DNA of 64,000 nucleotides, taken from NCBI RefSeq assembly GCF_000292915.1, contig NC_018514.1, positions 2,790,001 through 2,854,000 on the forward strand. Direction: 5' to 3'. Positions 8,816-18,350 of the stretch are shown piece after piece (position 1 is the first letter of the stretch; each line of letters starts with the position of its first letter). This stretch comes from Burkholderia cepacia GG4. Lineage in GTDB: Bacteria; Pseudomonadota; Gammaproteobacteria; Burkholderiales; Burkholderiaceae. The position numbers and the translations under genes are program-made. Under the pieces are notes generated by a model. The model was not told the DNA's origin, did no database searches, and saw only the letters and a program-made list of their open reading frames with translations.

Positions 8816-11800
8816 TCAGCGTGCGCGGCCTTGCCACCTGCGCAGCAACAACGCGTTCGTCACGACGCTGACGCTGGAGAACGCCATCGCCGCGCCCGCG
8901 ATCACCGGGTTCAGCCAGCCGAGCGCCGCGAGCGGCACGCCGATCAGGTTGTAGACGAACGCCCAGAACAGGTTCTGCTGGATCTTCCGGTACGTGCGCT
9001 TCGAGATGTCGATCGCGTCGGCGACGAGCGCTGGATCGCCACGCATCAGCGTGATGCCGGCCGTATGCATCGCGACGTCGGTGCCGGTCGCCATCGCGAT
9101 GCCGACGTCGGCCGCGGCAAGCGCGGGCGCGTCGTTGATCCCGTCGCCGACCATCGCGACGATCCCGCCGTGCGTGCGCTTCAGCTCGGCCACCACGCGC
9201 GCCTTGTCGTCGGGCAGCACCTGCGCATGCACCTCGCCGATCCCGAGCCCCGCCGCGACGGCCGCCGCGCTGCCGCGGTTGTCGCCCGTCACCAGCACGC
9301 TCGCGACGCCGCGCGCCGCCAAGGCCGCGATCGCGTCGCGCGCGCCGAGCTTCACGGTGTCGCCGAACGCGATCAGCGCGAGCAGCACGCGCGGCGCATC
9401 GGCACGCATCAACCACGAAATCGTGTTGCCCGCGCGTTCGAGCTGCGCCGCACGCGCGTCGAGCGCGGGCGGCACGACGATGCCGAGTTCGTCGCGCCAG
9501 CGCGTGCTGCCGAGCGCGAGAAGCTGCCCGTCGACGCGCGCTTCGACACCGCGTCCGGCGACCGCACGCGCATCGGCTGCGACGATCGCCTCGACCGCCC
9601 CACCGGCGCCGCCGCGGGCCATGACGTCCGCAGCGTGCGCGGCGACCACGGCGCGCGCGAGCGGGTGATCGCTGTGCCGCTGGACCGCCGCGGCGAGAGC
9701 GAGCGCTTGCTCACGTGGGATGTCGACCGCTTCGAAGGCCGTCACGGACGGCTTGCCTTCGGTCAGCGTGCCGGTCTTGTCGAACGCGATCACGGTCGCG
9801 CGCTGCGCGAGCTCAAGTGCTTGCGCGTCCTTGATCAGCACGCCGTGGCGTGCCGCGACGCCGGTGCCGGCCATGATCGCCGCCGGTGTCGCGAGGCCGA
9901 GCGCGCACGGGCACGCGATGACGAGCACCGCGACGGCGTTGAGGATCGCCGTTTCGGTGCCGGCGCCGGCGATCAGCCAGCCGATCAGCGTCAGCAAGGC
10001 AATCCCGAGGATCGCCGGCACGAACACTTCGCTCACACGATCGACGAGCCGCTGGATCGGCGCTTTTTCCGCCTGTGCGGATTCGACGAGACGGATGATG
10101 CGCGCGAGCGTCGTCTCCGCGCCGATCGCGGTGGTTGCGACGACCAGCGCGCCTTCGCCGTTGATCGAGCCGGCCGTGACCGGGTCGCCGTCGTCCTTCG
10201 GCACCGGCAGGCTTTCGCCGGTGATCAGCGATTCGTCGACGTGCGAGCGGCCCGACACGATCCGGCCGTCGACGGGCACGCGCTCGCCGGGACGGATGCT
10301 GACGGTCGTGCCGACGCGCACCTGCGCGAGCGGCACGTCGCGTTCGACGCCGTGCTCGACGACGCGCGCGCGGTCGGGCCGCAGCGCGTTCAGCGCGCGG
10401 ATCGCCTCGGTCGTCTGGCGCTTCGCGCGCGCTTCGAGCCACTTGCCGAAGCGCACCAGCGTCACGATGACGGCCGATGCCTCGAAATACAGGTGGCCCG
10501 GGTGCGCTGCGTCGCGCAACAGCATCCACAGGCTCAGGCCGAACGCGGCCGACGTGCCGAGCGCGACGAGCAGGTCCATGTTCCCGGCGCGTGCCTTCAC
10601 CGCATGCCAGGCGGCGCGGTAGAAGCGTGCGCCGAAGCCGAACTGGACGATCGACGCGAGCACGAGCTGCAGCCAGCCGGGCAGCATCGCGTCGATGCCG
10701 AACGGCGCGACGAGCATCGGCACGACGAGCGGCGCACTCAGCACGGCCGAGCCGATCACGAGGTTGCGTTCGCGGATCGCTTCGCGGCGCTTGCGGGCGT
10801 CGGGGGCCGGTGCCGGGGCGGTGGCGCGGGCGTCCGTGCCGGCGGTGGCACCGGCTTCAGGCGCGGCCGCGAGCGACGCCCGGTAGCCGGCCGTCGTGAC
10901 CGCCGCGATCAGCGTGGCGGCGTCGAGCGCGCCGGCGCCATGCACCGACGCGCGCTCGGTCGCGAGATTGACCGACGCGCGCGCGACGCCCGGCACGGCG
11001 GCGAGCGCCTTTTCGACGCGGCCGGCGCAGGACGCGCAGGTCATCCCGCCGATGTCGAATTCAAACTCGGCGGAAGCGGCCGACGCAGCGGAAGCGGCAG
11101 GCGGCGTGACGGCGACCGGCGTCGCGCCATAGCCGGCCTGCTGCACGACTTCAGCCAGTCGCGACGCGGAAACGTCCGGCGCGGCGTCGATGGTCGCGCG
11201 CTCGGTGGCCAGGTTGACCGATGCCCGCGTGACGCCGTGCACCTTCGCCAATGCCTTCTCGACGCGCGACACGCACGATGCACAGGTCATCCCGTCGATG
11301 TCGAGTTCGATGCTGGCGGCGGTTGCAGGAACTGAAGGGGCAACGGCGTGATCCGATGCGGTCGGCGTTGCGCCATAGCCGGCCTGCTTCACGGCATCCA
11401 CCAGTTGCGACGCGGAAACGTCCGGCGCCGCATCGACGGTGGCGCGTTCGGTGGCCAGGTTGACCGACGCGCGCGTGACGCCCGGCACCTTCGCCAGCGC
11501 CTTCTCGACGCGCGACACGCACGACGCGCAGGTCATCCCGTCGATATCGAGCTCGGTGGTGGCGATGGCCGGCGCGGGCGATGGCTCGGTGTGCCGCGCA
11601 GGCGCCGTTTCAACGGCATCGCTTGCCGGCTCGCGCACCGTCGCACGGTAGCCGGCCGCGCCGATCGCGTCGACGAGCTGCGCGGGCTCGACCGCGTCCT
11701 GCACGATGGCCGTCGCGGCATGCGCGTCGAGATCGACCGCGGCGTCGACGACGCCCGGCACGGCGGCCAGCGCACGCTGTACGCGGCCCGTGCAGCCGCC

Positions 11801-11860
11801 GCAATGCATGCCGTCGACGGTCAGTTCGATCGTTTGCACGCCGGCGAGTGGTTCAGTCAT
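8816..11860 (-). CDS. copA: Copper-exporting P1B-type ATPase with four HMA domains
   Basis: A 1014-residue copper pump of the inner membrane. Four heavy-metal-associated domains precede the membrane core, with Cys pairs at residues 20/23 (MHCGGC), 111/114, 193/196 and 275/278 (MTCASC). The CPC ion site is near residue 650 ([12 protein letters not shown]), the phosphorylated Asp near 694 ([11 protein letters not shown]) and the hinge TGDN and [10 protein letters not shown] follow. Most bacterial CopA proteins have one or two metal-binding domains, so four is unusually many; domains 2 and 3 are nearly identical. It exports Cu(I) using ATP. Its promoter has a CueR-type architecture, but no cueR or copper chaperone gene is in the window. 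It ends convergent with the GNAT gene. Confidence 0.97.
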   Translation of the reverse strand: MTEPLAGVQTIELTVDGMHCGGCTGRVQRALAAVPGVVDAAVDLDAHAATAIVQDAVEPAQLVDAIGAAGYRATVREPASDAVETAPARHTEPSPAPAIATTELDIDGMTCASCVSRVEKALAKVPGVTRASVNLATERATVDAAPDVSASQLVDAVKQAGYGATPTASDHAVAPSVPATAASIELDIDGMTCASCVSRVEKALAKVHGVTRASVNLATERATIDAAPDVSASRLAEVVQQAGYGATPVAVTPPAASAASAASAEFEFDIGGMTCASCAGRVEKALAAVPGVARASVNLATERASVHGAGALDAATLIAAVTTAGYRASLAAAPEAGATAGTDARATAPAPAPDARKRREAIRERNLVIGSAVLSAPLVVPMLVAPFGIDAMLPGWLQLVLASIVQFGFGARFYRAAWHAVKARAGNMDLLVALGTSAAFGLSLWMLLRDAAHPGHLYFEASAVIVTLVRFGKWLEARAKRQTTEAIRALNALRPDRARVVEHGVERDVPLAQVRVGTTVSIRPGERVPVDGRIVSGRSHVDESLITGESLPVPKDDGDPVTAGSINGEGALVVATTAIGAETTLARIIRLVESAQAEKAPIQRLVDRVSEVFVPAILGIALLTLIGWLIAGAGTETAILNAVAVLVIACPCALGLATPAAIMAGTGVAARHGVLIKDAQALELAQRATVIAFDKTGTLTEGKPSVTAFEAVDIPREQALALAAAVQRHSDHPLARAVVAAHAADVMARGGAGGAVEAIVAADARAVAGRGVEARVDGQLLALGSTRWRDELGIVVPPALDARAAQLERAGNTISWLMRADAPRVLLALIAFGDTVKLGARDAIAALAARGVASVLVTGDNRGSAAAVAAGLGIGEVHAQVLPDDKARVVAELKRTHGGIVAMVGDGINDAPALAAADVGIAMATGTDVAMHTAGITLMRGDPALVADAIDISKRTYRKIQQNLFWAFVYNLIGVPLAALGWLNPVIAGAAMAFSSVSVVTNALLLRRWQGRAR
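11114..11554 (-). repeat. Recent in-frame duplication of the HMA domain in copA
   Basis: Codons for HMA domain 2 (about residues 103-167) and domain 3 (about 185-249) are nearly identical in DNA and protein: both read [20 protein letters not shown], with one KVPGV/KVHGV change nearby and the same NLATERAT segment. The two units lie 246 bp apart start to start. HMA1 and HMA4 are clearly more diverged, so this is a tandem domain duplication within the gene. Confidence 0.85.
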
Positions 11861-12446
11861 GTCGGATTCCCCAAAAGCGCGGTTCGAGCCGCGAATGGTC
11901 CCAGTATCAACATTCCCATGATGGGAAGGTCAAGGGGTGGCGACGATGCGACGCAGGGGCGTGTGCACCGGCGCGGGGCTGCCGACGTGTCACCGTGTGC
12001 TGGGGCCCGAGACGGCCGAGATCCGGCGTCCGGCCGCAAAACCGGGCAAGCGCACATGCGACGACGACCGACGGCTCATGCGCAGAGCTTGGCGCTCGCG
12101 AGACGATTCAGGCTGACACCCTGTTCGTTTGCCATAACGAATGGCGTCAATAGTGACACCACAAGTCAATCCGGACGGAAGCATGACGGCAACCCGCTTG
12201 TGCGGGGCAATATCGACCGAATTGTCGGGCCACGCGCCGGAGCCGCGTCGGGATTGCCGACGACCCAGCTACCGCTCCACCCGTTATTCGGCATATTGGG
12301 GGATGCCCTTAGGCGCTATGATACCGCCCTGACATCAGCGCCCGCCGTGGCGAAGCGGCGACAGGGCAGGCTGGGGTGCCTTGCTTTCACCGCTCGCGAG
12401 TCGAACAAGGCGTTGACTGAAAAGAACGATATTCGGCCAGTTATCA
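11861..12446. other. Divergent intergenic region between copA and the DUF1254 gene
   Basis: Almost 590 bases hold the copA promoter at the left and otherwise no supported gene. Open frames through it are Arg/Ala-rich shadows. The segment around 12100-12200 is less GC-rich and may hold the DUF1254 gene promoter, but I cannot point to convincing -35 and -10 elements. Confidence 0.6.
11903..11933 (-). promoter_or_regulatory. CueR-type copA promoter with overlapping operator
   Basis: Reading toward copA: -35 TTGACC (11933-11928), a 19-bp spacer, then -10 GATACT (11908-11903). The spacer contains TTCCCATCATGGGAA, a near-perfect dyad (7-bp arms). A 19-bp spacer with a central dyad is the hallmark of MerR-family activators, and the ACCTTCCC half-site is typical of CueR, the Cu(I) sensor that unwinds the promoter. 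The -10 lies about 43 bp upstream of the copA ATG. The regulator itself must be encoded elsewhere. Confidence 0.88.
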
Positions 12447-13883
12447 ATGATTGAAAACCTACGAGAATCAATTTCTCCGCGGCGCGCAGGCGCGTCGCTG
12501 GCCATTGCGGCGCTGCTGGCGGGATGCGCGTCGCAACCGGACGCGATCCAGCGGAAAACCGGCTGGATGCGCGCCGAAGTGGCCGACTCCTATGTCTATG
12601 CGTATCCGCTCGTGCTGATGGACGTCGCGAAGGAAGCCGCGACGGGGGGCGACGGCGCGCAGCCGGGCCAGGCGCCGCTCAACACGCTGCGTCATGCGCA
12701 GGCGCTGCCGCCCGTCGGCGCGCTCAACCCGCCGCTGCCGGGCGTCGACACGCTCGACTCGACCGGCTGGCTCGACGTCGGCGCCGAGCCGGTGATCGTC
12801 ACGCTGCCCGACACCCGTGGCCGCTACTGGGACGCACGCGCGCTCGACATGTGGACGAACGTGCTGTGGTCGTCGTCGAGCGTGGCGGCCCGTGGCGCAC
12901 GCGGCGCTGCGCGATCGCAAACGATTGCCTTTGCCGCGAAGGACTGGCAGGGCACGCTGCCGACGGGCGCAGTGCGCATCGACGTGCCGTCGGCCAACGC
13001 GTGGCTCGAGGTGCGGCTGCAGACGAGCGGCGGCCGCGACCTCACGAACGTGAAGAAACAGCAGCGCGCGATCCGCGTGGTGCCGCTGTCCGTCTATACG
13101 GGCAGCGCGCGCGGCGCGTCGGTCGCGGTCCATGCGGGCAGCGCGCCGCTGGAAGCCGCAAGCGGCGGCACGCCGGCCGAGCAGGTCGCCGCGCTCGACC
13201 CGAAGGCGTTCTTCGCACGCTTTGCACAGGCGCTGCAGGACAACCCGGCGCCCGCCGACGACGCGCATGCGCAGGAACTGCTGAACGACATCGGCGTGTC
13301 GGCCGGCTACCCCGTGCTGTGGACGGGCGACCGCCTGACCGCCGCGACGGCCGGCGTCGCCGAAGCGCGCGCGCGGCTCGTGGCGCCGCCGCCGAACCTG
13401 CTGAACGCGAACGGCTGGAGCTGGATCGGCGACACGGCCGGCAAGTACGGTCAGGACTACACGCTGCGCGCGTACGCGGCCTACACGCAGTTCGGCACCG
13501 CGACGCGTGACGACGAGACGCTCGCGCTCGTGCGCGTCGACAGCGACGGTCATCCGCTGAACGGCGCGAACCGCTACGTGCTGCACTTCGCGCCGGGCGC
13601 CATGCCGCCGGTGCGCGGGTTCTGGACCCTTACACCGTACACGACGGACGGCGCGCTGCCCGACGTCGGCTCGGCGCGCCGCTCGCTCGGCGACCGCGAC
13701 CGGCTGCGCCGCAACCACGACGGCTCGATCGACGTGGTCGTGTCGGCATCGCCGGGCGGCACGCACGCGGCCAACTGGCTGCCGGCGCCGCGCACCGATT
13801 TCGCGCTCGCGCTGCGCCTCTACGCACCGAAGCCGCAGGCGAGCGACGGATCGTGGATGCCGCCCGTCGTCGTCCGGAAATGA
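12447..13883 (+). CDS. DUF1254/DUF1214 domain lipoprotein
   Basis: A 478-residue exported protein. The N-terminus ends in LLAGCAS, a lipobox with Cys27 as the predicted lipidated residue. The mature part starts with AYVYAYPLVLM-like sequence (SYVYAYPLVLMDV) and continues with the DUF1254 pattern (LNTLRH, GVDTLDSTGWLDV, LPDTRGRYW), then ends with the DUF1214 signature FWTLTPY and ANWLPAP. This family is widespread and of unproven biochemical role. Here it stands alone, divergent from copA and 150 bases before the DUF748 gene. Membrane location is predicted from the lipobox; function is unknown. Confidence 0.9.
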   Translation: MIENLRESISPRRAGASLAIAALLAGCASQPDAIQRKTGWMRAEVADSYVYAYPLVLMDVAKEAATGGDGAQPGQAPLNTLRHAQALPPVGALNPPLPGVDTLDSTGWLDVGAEPVIVTLPDTRGRYWDARALDMWTNVLWSSSSVAARGARGAARSQTIAFAAKDWQGTLPTGAVRIDVPSANAWLEVRLQTSGGRDLTNVKKQQRAIRVVPLSVYTGSARGASVAVHAGSAPLEAASGGTPAEQVAALDPKAFFARFAQALQDNPAPADDAHAQELLNDIGVSAGYPVLWTGDRLTAATAGVAEARARLVAPPPNLLNANGWSWIGDTAGKYGQDYTLRAYAAYTQFGTATRDDETLALVRVDSDGHPLNGANRYVLHFAPGAMPPVRGFWTLTPYTTDGALPDVGSARRSLGDRDRLRRNHDGSIDVVVSASPGGTHAANWLPAPRTDFALALRLYAPKPQASDGSWMPPVVVRK

Positions 13884-14035
13884 ACGGATAGCGGTTGCCG
13901 CTGTCCGATCGGCGGGCGCGCCGGCCGCGCCCGGACGCCGTTCCGTCACCACCTGAGCCTATACTTTCGGGATAGTGTGCGCGGCCGTGCCGGTTTTCCG
14001 GTGCGGCCCGGCATCCATTCCCGAGGCATCCAAGC

Positions 14036-17000
14036 ATGGCAAGCGCAGACAAAGAAACCGTAACCTCGACCCTCCATGCCCTCGGCGGCGTTGCACGCTC
14101 GCGCCGGACCCGGCGTATCGGCCTCGGCGTGCTGATCTTCCTCGTTTTATTCGGACTGCTCGGATTCTTCGCCGCGCCGCCGCTGATCCGTCACATCGCC
14201 GAACAGCAACTGAGCCAGCAGCTCGGCCGGCCGTCCACGGTCCGGCGCATTGCGCTGAACCCGTACACGCTGAACCTCGAAGCCGACGGCGTGCACGTCG
14301 GCGAGCGCGGCGGCCAGGGCGATTTCATCGACATCGGCAAGCTCGTCGTGAGGCCGTCGTGGTCGTCGCTGTTCCGCGGCGCGCCGATCGTCAACGAAGT
14401 GCGCGTCGATTCGCCGCGCTTTCATATCGTCCGCTACGACGCGCAGCGCTTCAACTTCACCGACCTGATCGAGAAGTTCTCGACGCCGTCGAAGCCGGGC
14501 AGCAAGTCGACCCCGTTCTCGGTGTCGAACATCCAGGTCAACGACGGCCGGATCGATTTCGACGATCGTCTGCTGAACGAACAGCACGTGGTCGACAACT
14601 GGACGCTCGGCATCCCGTTCATCGCGACGCTGCCGTCGAAGACCGATATCTTCGTGCAGCCGAAGCTGCGCGCGCGATTCGACGGCAGCCCGATCGCGAT
14701 CGACGGCAAGACCAAGCCGTTCGCGCAGTCGCGCGAGTCGGAAGTCGCGCTGAAGTTCGACCGGCTCGACGTGCCGAAGCTGATTTCGTACGCGCCGACG
14801 AAGCTGCCGGTGATCGTCACGAGCGGCCTCCTGAGCAGCGACCTCAAGCTGAACTTCGTGATGAGCGGCGACACGCCGGTGCTGCGCGTGTCGGGCACCG
14901 TCGACCTGAACGACGCGAAGGTGACCGGCCGGGCGTCCGAGCCGCTGTTCGCCGCGCGCGGCGTACACGTCGCGGCGGCCAGCCTCGAGCCGCTGCGCAA
15001 CGCGCTGCATTTCGACGAGATCCGGATCGACCAGCCGGTCGTCGACCTGTCGCGCGACAAGCAGGGCGTGTTGAACGTCGAGACGCTCGCCGGCCAGCCG
15101 GCAGCCGCGCCGAAGGCCGCCGCGGGCGAGCCGGCTGCGTCGGGCACCGCCGCATCAAGCGCCGCGGTCGCCGCGGCAAGCGGTGCGAAGGCCGACGTCG
15201 CCGCGAAGGAGGCGCCGCCGCTCGACCTGACGATCCGCCATTTCGCGATCGACGGCGGCACGATCAACGTCGACGACCGCGTGCCGGCGACGCCGACCAC
15301 GATGTCGCTGACGAAGCTCGCCGCGACGCTCGACGGATTCACGCTGCAGGGCAAGACGCCGACGAAGTACACGCTGTCGATGTCGCTGTCGCGCGGCGGC
15401 GACGTGAAGGCCGAAGGCGCGTTCGACTTGGCCGCGAAGCAGGCGGACACGAAGCTGATGCTCGACGCGCTCGCGCTGCCGGCGCTGCAGCCGTACCTCG
15501 GCGAGGCGACCCGTGCGCGCGTGCTCGACGGCACGCTCGGCGCGGCCATCAACGCGAAGGCCGACTGGGGCAAGACGCCGTTCGACGCGCAGGTCGCCGA
15601 CAGCACGGTGAGCCTGAAGTCGCTGAAGCTCGCGACGCCGGACGCGAAGGCGCCCGCGATCGTGCTGCCCGACGCGAGCGCGAAGATCGTGAAGGTCGAC
15701 GTGGCCGCGCGCACCGCGGAAATCTCGAGCGTCGACGTGACCGGACTCGGTCTCGACGTGCAGCGTCTGAAGGACGGCAAGATCGACCTCGCGGCACTGG
15801 CCGAACCCGCGCAGGCGGCGGTGCCCAAGCGCACGGTCGCGCGCAAGGCCGAGGCGGCCGCGCCGTCGTGGCATTACCGGATCGACGCGCTGAACGTGAA
15901 GGACGCGTCCGCGAACTTCACGGATCTGTCGACGCCGCACCCGGTGAAGCTCGCGATCAAGCCGCTCGACCTGTCGGTTCAGAAGCTCAGCGACGACCTG
16001 ACGAAGCCGCTGCCGGTGCAGCTGAAGGCGACGCTGAACCGCAAGGGCTCGCTGAACGTATCGGGCGACGTGACCGCACAGCCGCTGAAGCTCGGCCTGA
16101 AGATCAACGGCAACCGCCTCGACGCGGCCGCGTTCGAGCCGTACTTCGGCAGCGCGCTGAACGCGACCATCGCGAGCGCGCTGCTCAACGCGCAGGGCAA
16201 CCTGACGTTCGCGCAGGTGAAGGACACGCCGCGCGCGACCTATCGCGGCGACGTCGCGCTGGTCGACGTGCGGATGCTCGACAAGGCGACGTCCGACCCG
16301 TTCGCGGGCTGGCGCTCGCTCGCGCTGTCGAACCTGAAGGTGAACTACGACGAGAAGGGCACCGACGTCGATGCCACGCGCGTGACGTTCTCGAACTTCT
16401 ACGGTCGCGTGCTGCTCGATGCGCAGGGGCGGCTGAACCTGAAGGATGTCGTCGCGAAGGAGACGGGCCCCGCGCAGTCGCTGACGCGCGACGCGAGCAA
16501 GACCGAACCGGTGCCGCTGTCGCCGGGCGTGACGCCGCCGGCTGCCGCCCGGGCCGCTTCGGCCCCGGCCGCCGCGTCGGCGACGGTCGTCGTGAAGGCC
16601 GCGCCGCCGCCGCAGAGTCCGGTGCGCATGCATTTCGGCGAGCTCCTGCTGCAGAGCGGCCGCGTGACCTACACCGACAACTTCATCAAGCCGAACTACA
16701 CGGCGAACCTGGTCGCGATCAAGGGCACGGTCGGCGCGTTCGGCACGGACTCGACGACGTCCGCGCCGGTCGACGTCGCCGCGAACCTTGCAGGCAACGG
16801 GCCGATCTCGATCCAGGGCTCGGTGAACCCGCTGATCGAGAAACCGGCGCTGGACCTCACGGCAACCGCGCACGACATCGAGCTGACCAACCTGACGCCG
16901 TATTCGGCGAAGTACGCCGGCTACCCGATCACGAAGGGCAAGCTCAACGTCGACCTGCATTACCAGCTCGCGAACGACCAGTTGCAGGCGAACAACCACA

Positions 17001-17812
17001 TCTTCATCGACCAGCTCACCTTTGGCGATCACGTCGACAACGACACGGCGACCAAGCTGCCGGTGAAGCTCGCGATCTCGCTGCTGAAGAACACGCGCGG
17101 CCAGATCGACGTGAACCTGCCGGTGTCCGGCTCGCTGTCGAATCCGGAGTTCAGCATCGGCGGGCTGATCTGGCACGCGGTGCTGAACCTGATCGCGAAG
17201 GCCGTCACGTCGCCGTTCACGCTGCTCGCGAATGCGTTCGGCGGCAGCGGCGGCGAGGATCTCGGCTACGTCGAGTTCGCGCCGGGCACGTACGAACTGA
17301 CCGACGCGCAGCAGAAGAAGCTCGACACCGTCGTGAAGATGCTGACCGAGAAGCCGTCGATCCGGCTCGACCTGATCGGCCGCGTCGATCCGGCGAAGGA
17401 CACGCCGGGGCTGCGCGATGCATACGTCGAACGGCTGGTTCGCCAGCAGAAGCTGAAGGACGTGGTCGGCCAGGGCGAGAGCATCGATCCGATGTCGGTG
17501 AAGGTCGAACCGGCCGAGTACACCAAGTACCTGACGCGTGCGTACAAGGACGCCGACTTCAAGAAGCCGCGCAACCTGATCGGCCTGCAGAAGACGTTGC
17601 CCGATGCGGACATGAAGAAGGCGCTCGCCGATCACGCGCCGGCCGACGACAACGCGCTGCGCGCGCTCGCGCAGCAGCGCGCGCAGGCCGTGCGCCAGTA
17701 CCTCGACGGCAAGATCGATTCGAGCCGCATGTTCGTCGTGGCGCCGAAGCTCGATGCGAAGGGCATCGAGGACAAGGGCGCGACGACGCGCGTCGACTTC
17801 GGCCTGCAGTAA
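14036..17812 (+). CDS. DUF748 / AsmA-like giant envelope protein
   Basis: A 1258-residue protein with one N-terminal membrane helix (about residues 28-48, LGVLIFLVLFGLLGFFAAPP), then a long repetitive beta-rich periplasmic body that fits the AsmA-like, DUF748 family. Repeated elements such as VNDGRIDFDDR, IDGGTINVDDR and LQSGRVTYTDNF are typical of this fold. The last about 200 residues resemble an OmpA-like segment (YVEFAPGTYELTDAQQKKLD, later AQAVRQYLDGK). AsmA-type proteins are thought to be bridges or regulators of lipid transport to the outer membrane; this role is inference. Two Ala-rich linkers lie near residues 350-390 and 820-860. It appears to be transcribed alone. Confidence 0.93.
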   Translation: MASADKETVTSTLHALGGVARSRRTRRIGLGVLIFLVLFGLLGFFAAPPLIRHIAEQQLSQQLGRPSTVRRIALNPYTLNLEADGVHVGERGGQGDFIDIGKLVVRPSWSSLFRGAPIVNEVRVDSPRFHIVRYDAQRFNFTDLIEKFSTPSKPGSKSTPFSVSNIQVNDGRIDFDDRLLNEQHVVDNWTLGIPFIATLPSKTDIFVQPKLRARFDGSPIAIDGKTKPFAQSRESEVALKFDRLDVPKLISYAPTKLPVIVTSGLLSSDLKLNFVMSGDTPVLRVSGTVDLNDAKVTGRASEPLFAARGVHVAAASLEPLRNALHFDEIRIDQPVVDLSRDKQGVLNVETLAGQPAAAPKAAAGEPAASGTAASSAAVAAASGAKADVAAKEAPPLDLTIRHFAIDGGTINVDDRVPATPTTMSLTKLAATLDGFTLQGKTPTKYTLSMSLSRGGDVKAEGAFDLAAKQADTKLMLDALALPALQPYLGEATRARVLDGTLGAAINAKADWGKTPFDAQVADSTVSLKSLKLATPDAKAPAIVLPDASAKIVKVDVAARTAEISSVDVTGLGLDVQRLKDGKIDLAALAEPAQAAVPKRTVARKAEAAAPSWHYRIDALNVKDASANFTDLSTPHPVKLAIKPLDLSVQKLSDDLTKPLPVQLKATLNRKGSLNVSGDVTAQPLKLGLKINGNRLDAAAFEPYFGSALNATIASALLNAQGNLTFAQVKDTPRATYRGDVALVDVRMLDKATSDPFAGWRSLALSNLKVNYDEKGTDVDATRVTFSNFYGRVLLDAQGRLNLKDVVAKETGPAQSLTRDASKTEPVPLSPGVTPPAAARAASAPAAASATVVVKAAPPPQSPVRMHFGELLLQSGRVTYTDNFIKPNYTANLVAIKGTVGAFGTDSTTSAPVDVAANLAGNGPISIQGSVNPLIEKPALDLTATAHDIELTNLTPYSAKYAGYPITKGKLNVDLHYQLANDQLQANNHIFIDQLTFGDHVDNDTATKLPVKLAISLLKNTRGQIDVNLPVSGSLSNPEFSIGGLIWHAVLNLIAKAVTSPFTLLANAFGGSGGEDLGYVEFAPGTYELTDAQQKKLDTVVKMLTEKPSIRLDLIGRVDPAKDTPGLRDAYVERLVRQQKLKDVVGQGESIDPMSVKVEPAEYTKYLTRAYKDADFKKPRNLIGLQKTLPDADMKKALADHAPADDNALRALAQQRAQAVRQYLDGKIDSSRMFVVAPKLDAKGIEDKGATTRVDFGLQ

Positions 17813-17834
17813 GCCGCGTTACGCCATCATCCGC

Positions 17835-17871
17835 CGCCGCCGCGTCCGACCGGCAATCGGGCGCGGCGGCG
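17835..17871. terminator. Bidirectional terminator-like hairpin
   Basis: A 13-bp, almost all G-C stem (17835-17847 with 17859-17871, one G-T pair) sits between the convergent DUF748 gene and the 73-residue ORF. There is only a short pyrimidine tail (CTTCCTTTC) on the + side, so intrinsic termination strength is uncertain. Confidence 0.5.
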
Positions 17872-17880
17872 CGCTTCCTT

Positions 17881-18102
17881 TCAGCGCACGGCGATCACCG
17901 GTTCGCGCTTGTCCAGTTCCTTCCTCGCGGCCAGCGGCAGGCGGGCATCGTCCCACTGCGCGAGCCACTCGATTTCCTTCGCGGTGAATACCTGGCCGTA
18001 GTTGCGCAACGCGTACTGCAGCGCGTCGACGACGTGGTGGCGAATGATTTCGGGGGTACGTGCATCGTCCAGCACGAACCGGAGAGCTTCCAGGGTCGAC
18101 AT
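17881..18102 (-). CDS. Small conserved-looking protein of unknown function
   Basis: A 73-residue soluble protein, MSTLEALRFVLDD...; the family is not recognised. It is helical throughout with a WLAQWDD segment and many charged residues, and has no signal peptide or membrane helix. I place the start at 18102, where GGAG lies a suitable distance upstream; the 33 extra codons of open frame beyond it are basic and unlike the rest. The 12-mer AGGGAAAACCCT lies 17-28 bases upstream of the start, as it does before the small ORF at 6459, hinting at shared control. Confidence 0.65.
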   Translation of the reverse strand: MSTLEALRFVLDDARTPEIIRHHVVDALQYALRNYGQVFTAKEIEWLAQWDDARLPLAARKELDKREPVIAVR

Positions 18103-18118
18103 ACTCGTGCTCCGGGTC

Positions 18119-18130
18119 AGGGAAAACCCT
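18119..18130. promoter_or_regulatory. AGGGAAAACCCT motif, third copy
   Basis: An exact third copy of the 12-mer found as a pair at 6393-6434. It sits 17 bases before the start of the 73-residue ORF. No other copies were noticed in the window. Confidence 0.45.
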
Positions 18131-18350
18131 TTATCACACGCCAATAGTCGAACGCCAACCCCGAAAAAAAACCGGCTGCATGCACGTGCGGCCGGGAACA
18201 CGACACATTGCGACCGGGTGATGTCGTTTGCGATTCGTTACGTTTGACAGAGTATCGAAAGCCTCGCTTCATGCGACCGCCCCACGATGCGGCGATATTT
18301 TGCGCGCCTGTTGGCAAGTCATGCGGTTCAACGTCAATCGATGAGGTGGG

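Noticed and set aside
11348..12454. A 368-codon frame running from inside copA across the divergent promoter
   Set aside because: It overlaps the copA HMA domains in antisense, has no family pattern, and crosses the CueR-type promoter. Treated as a shadow.
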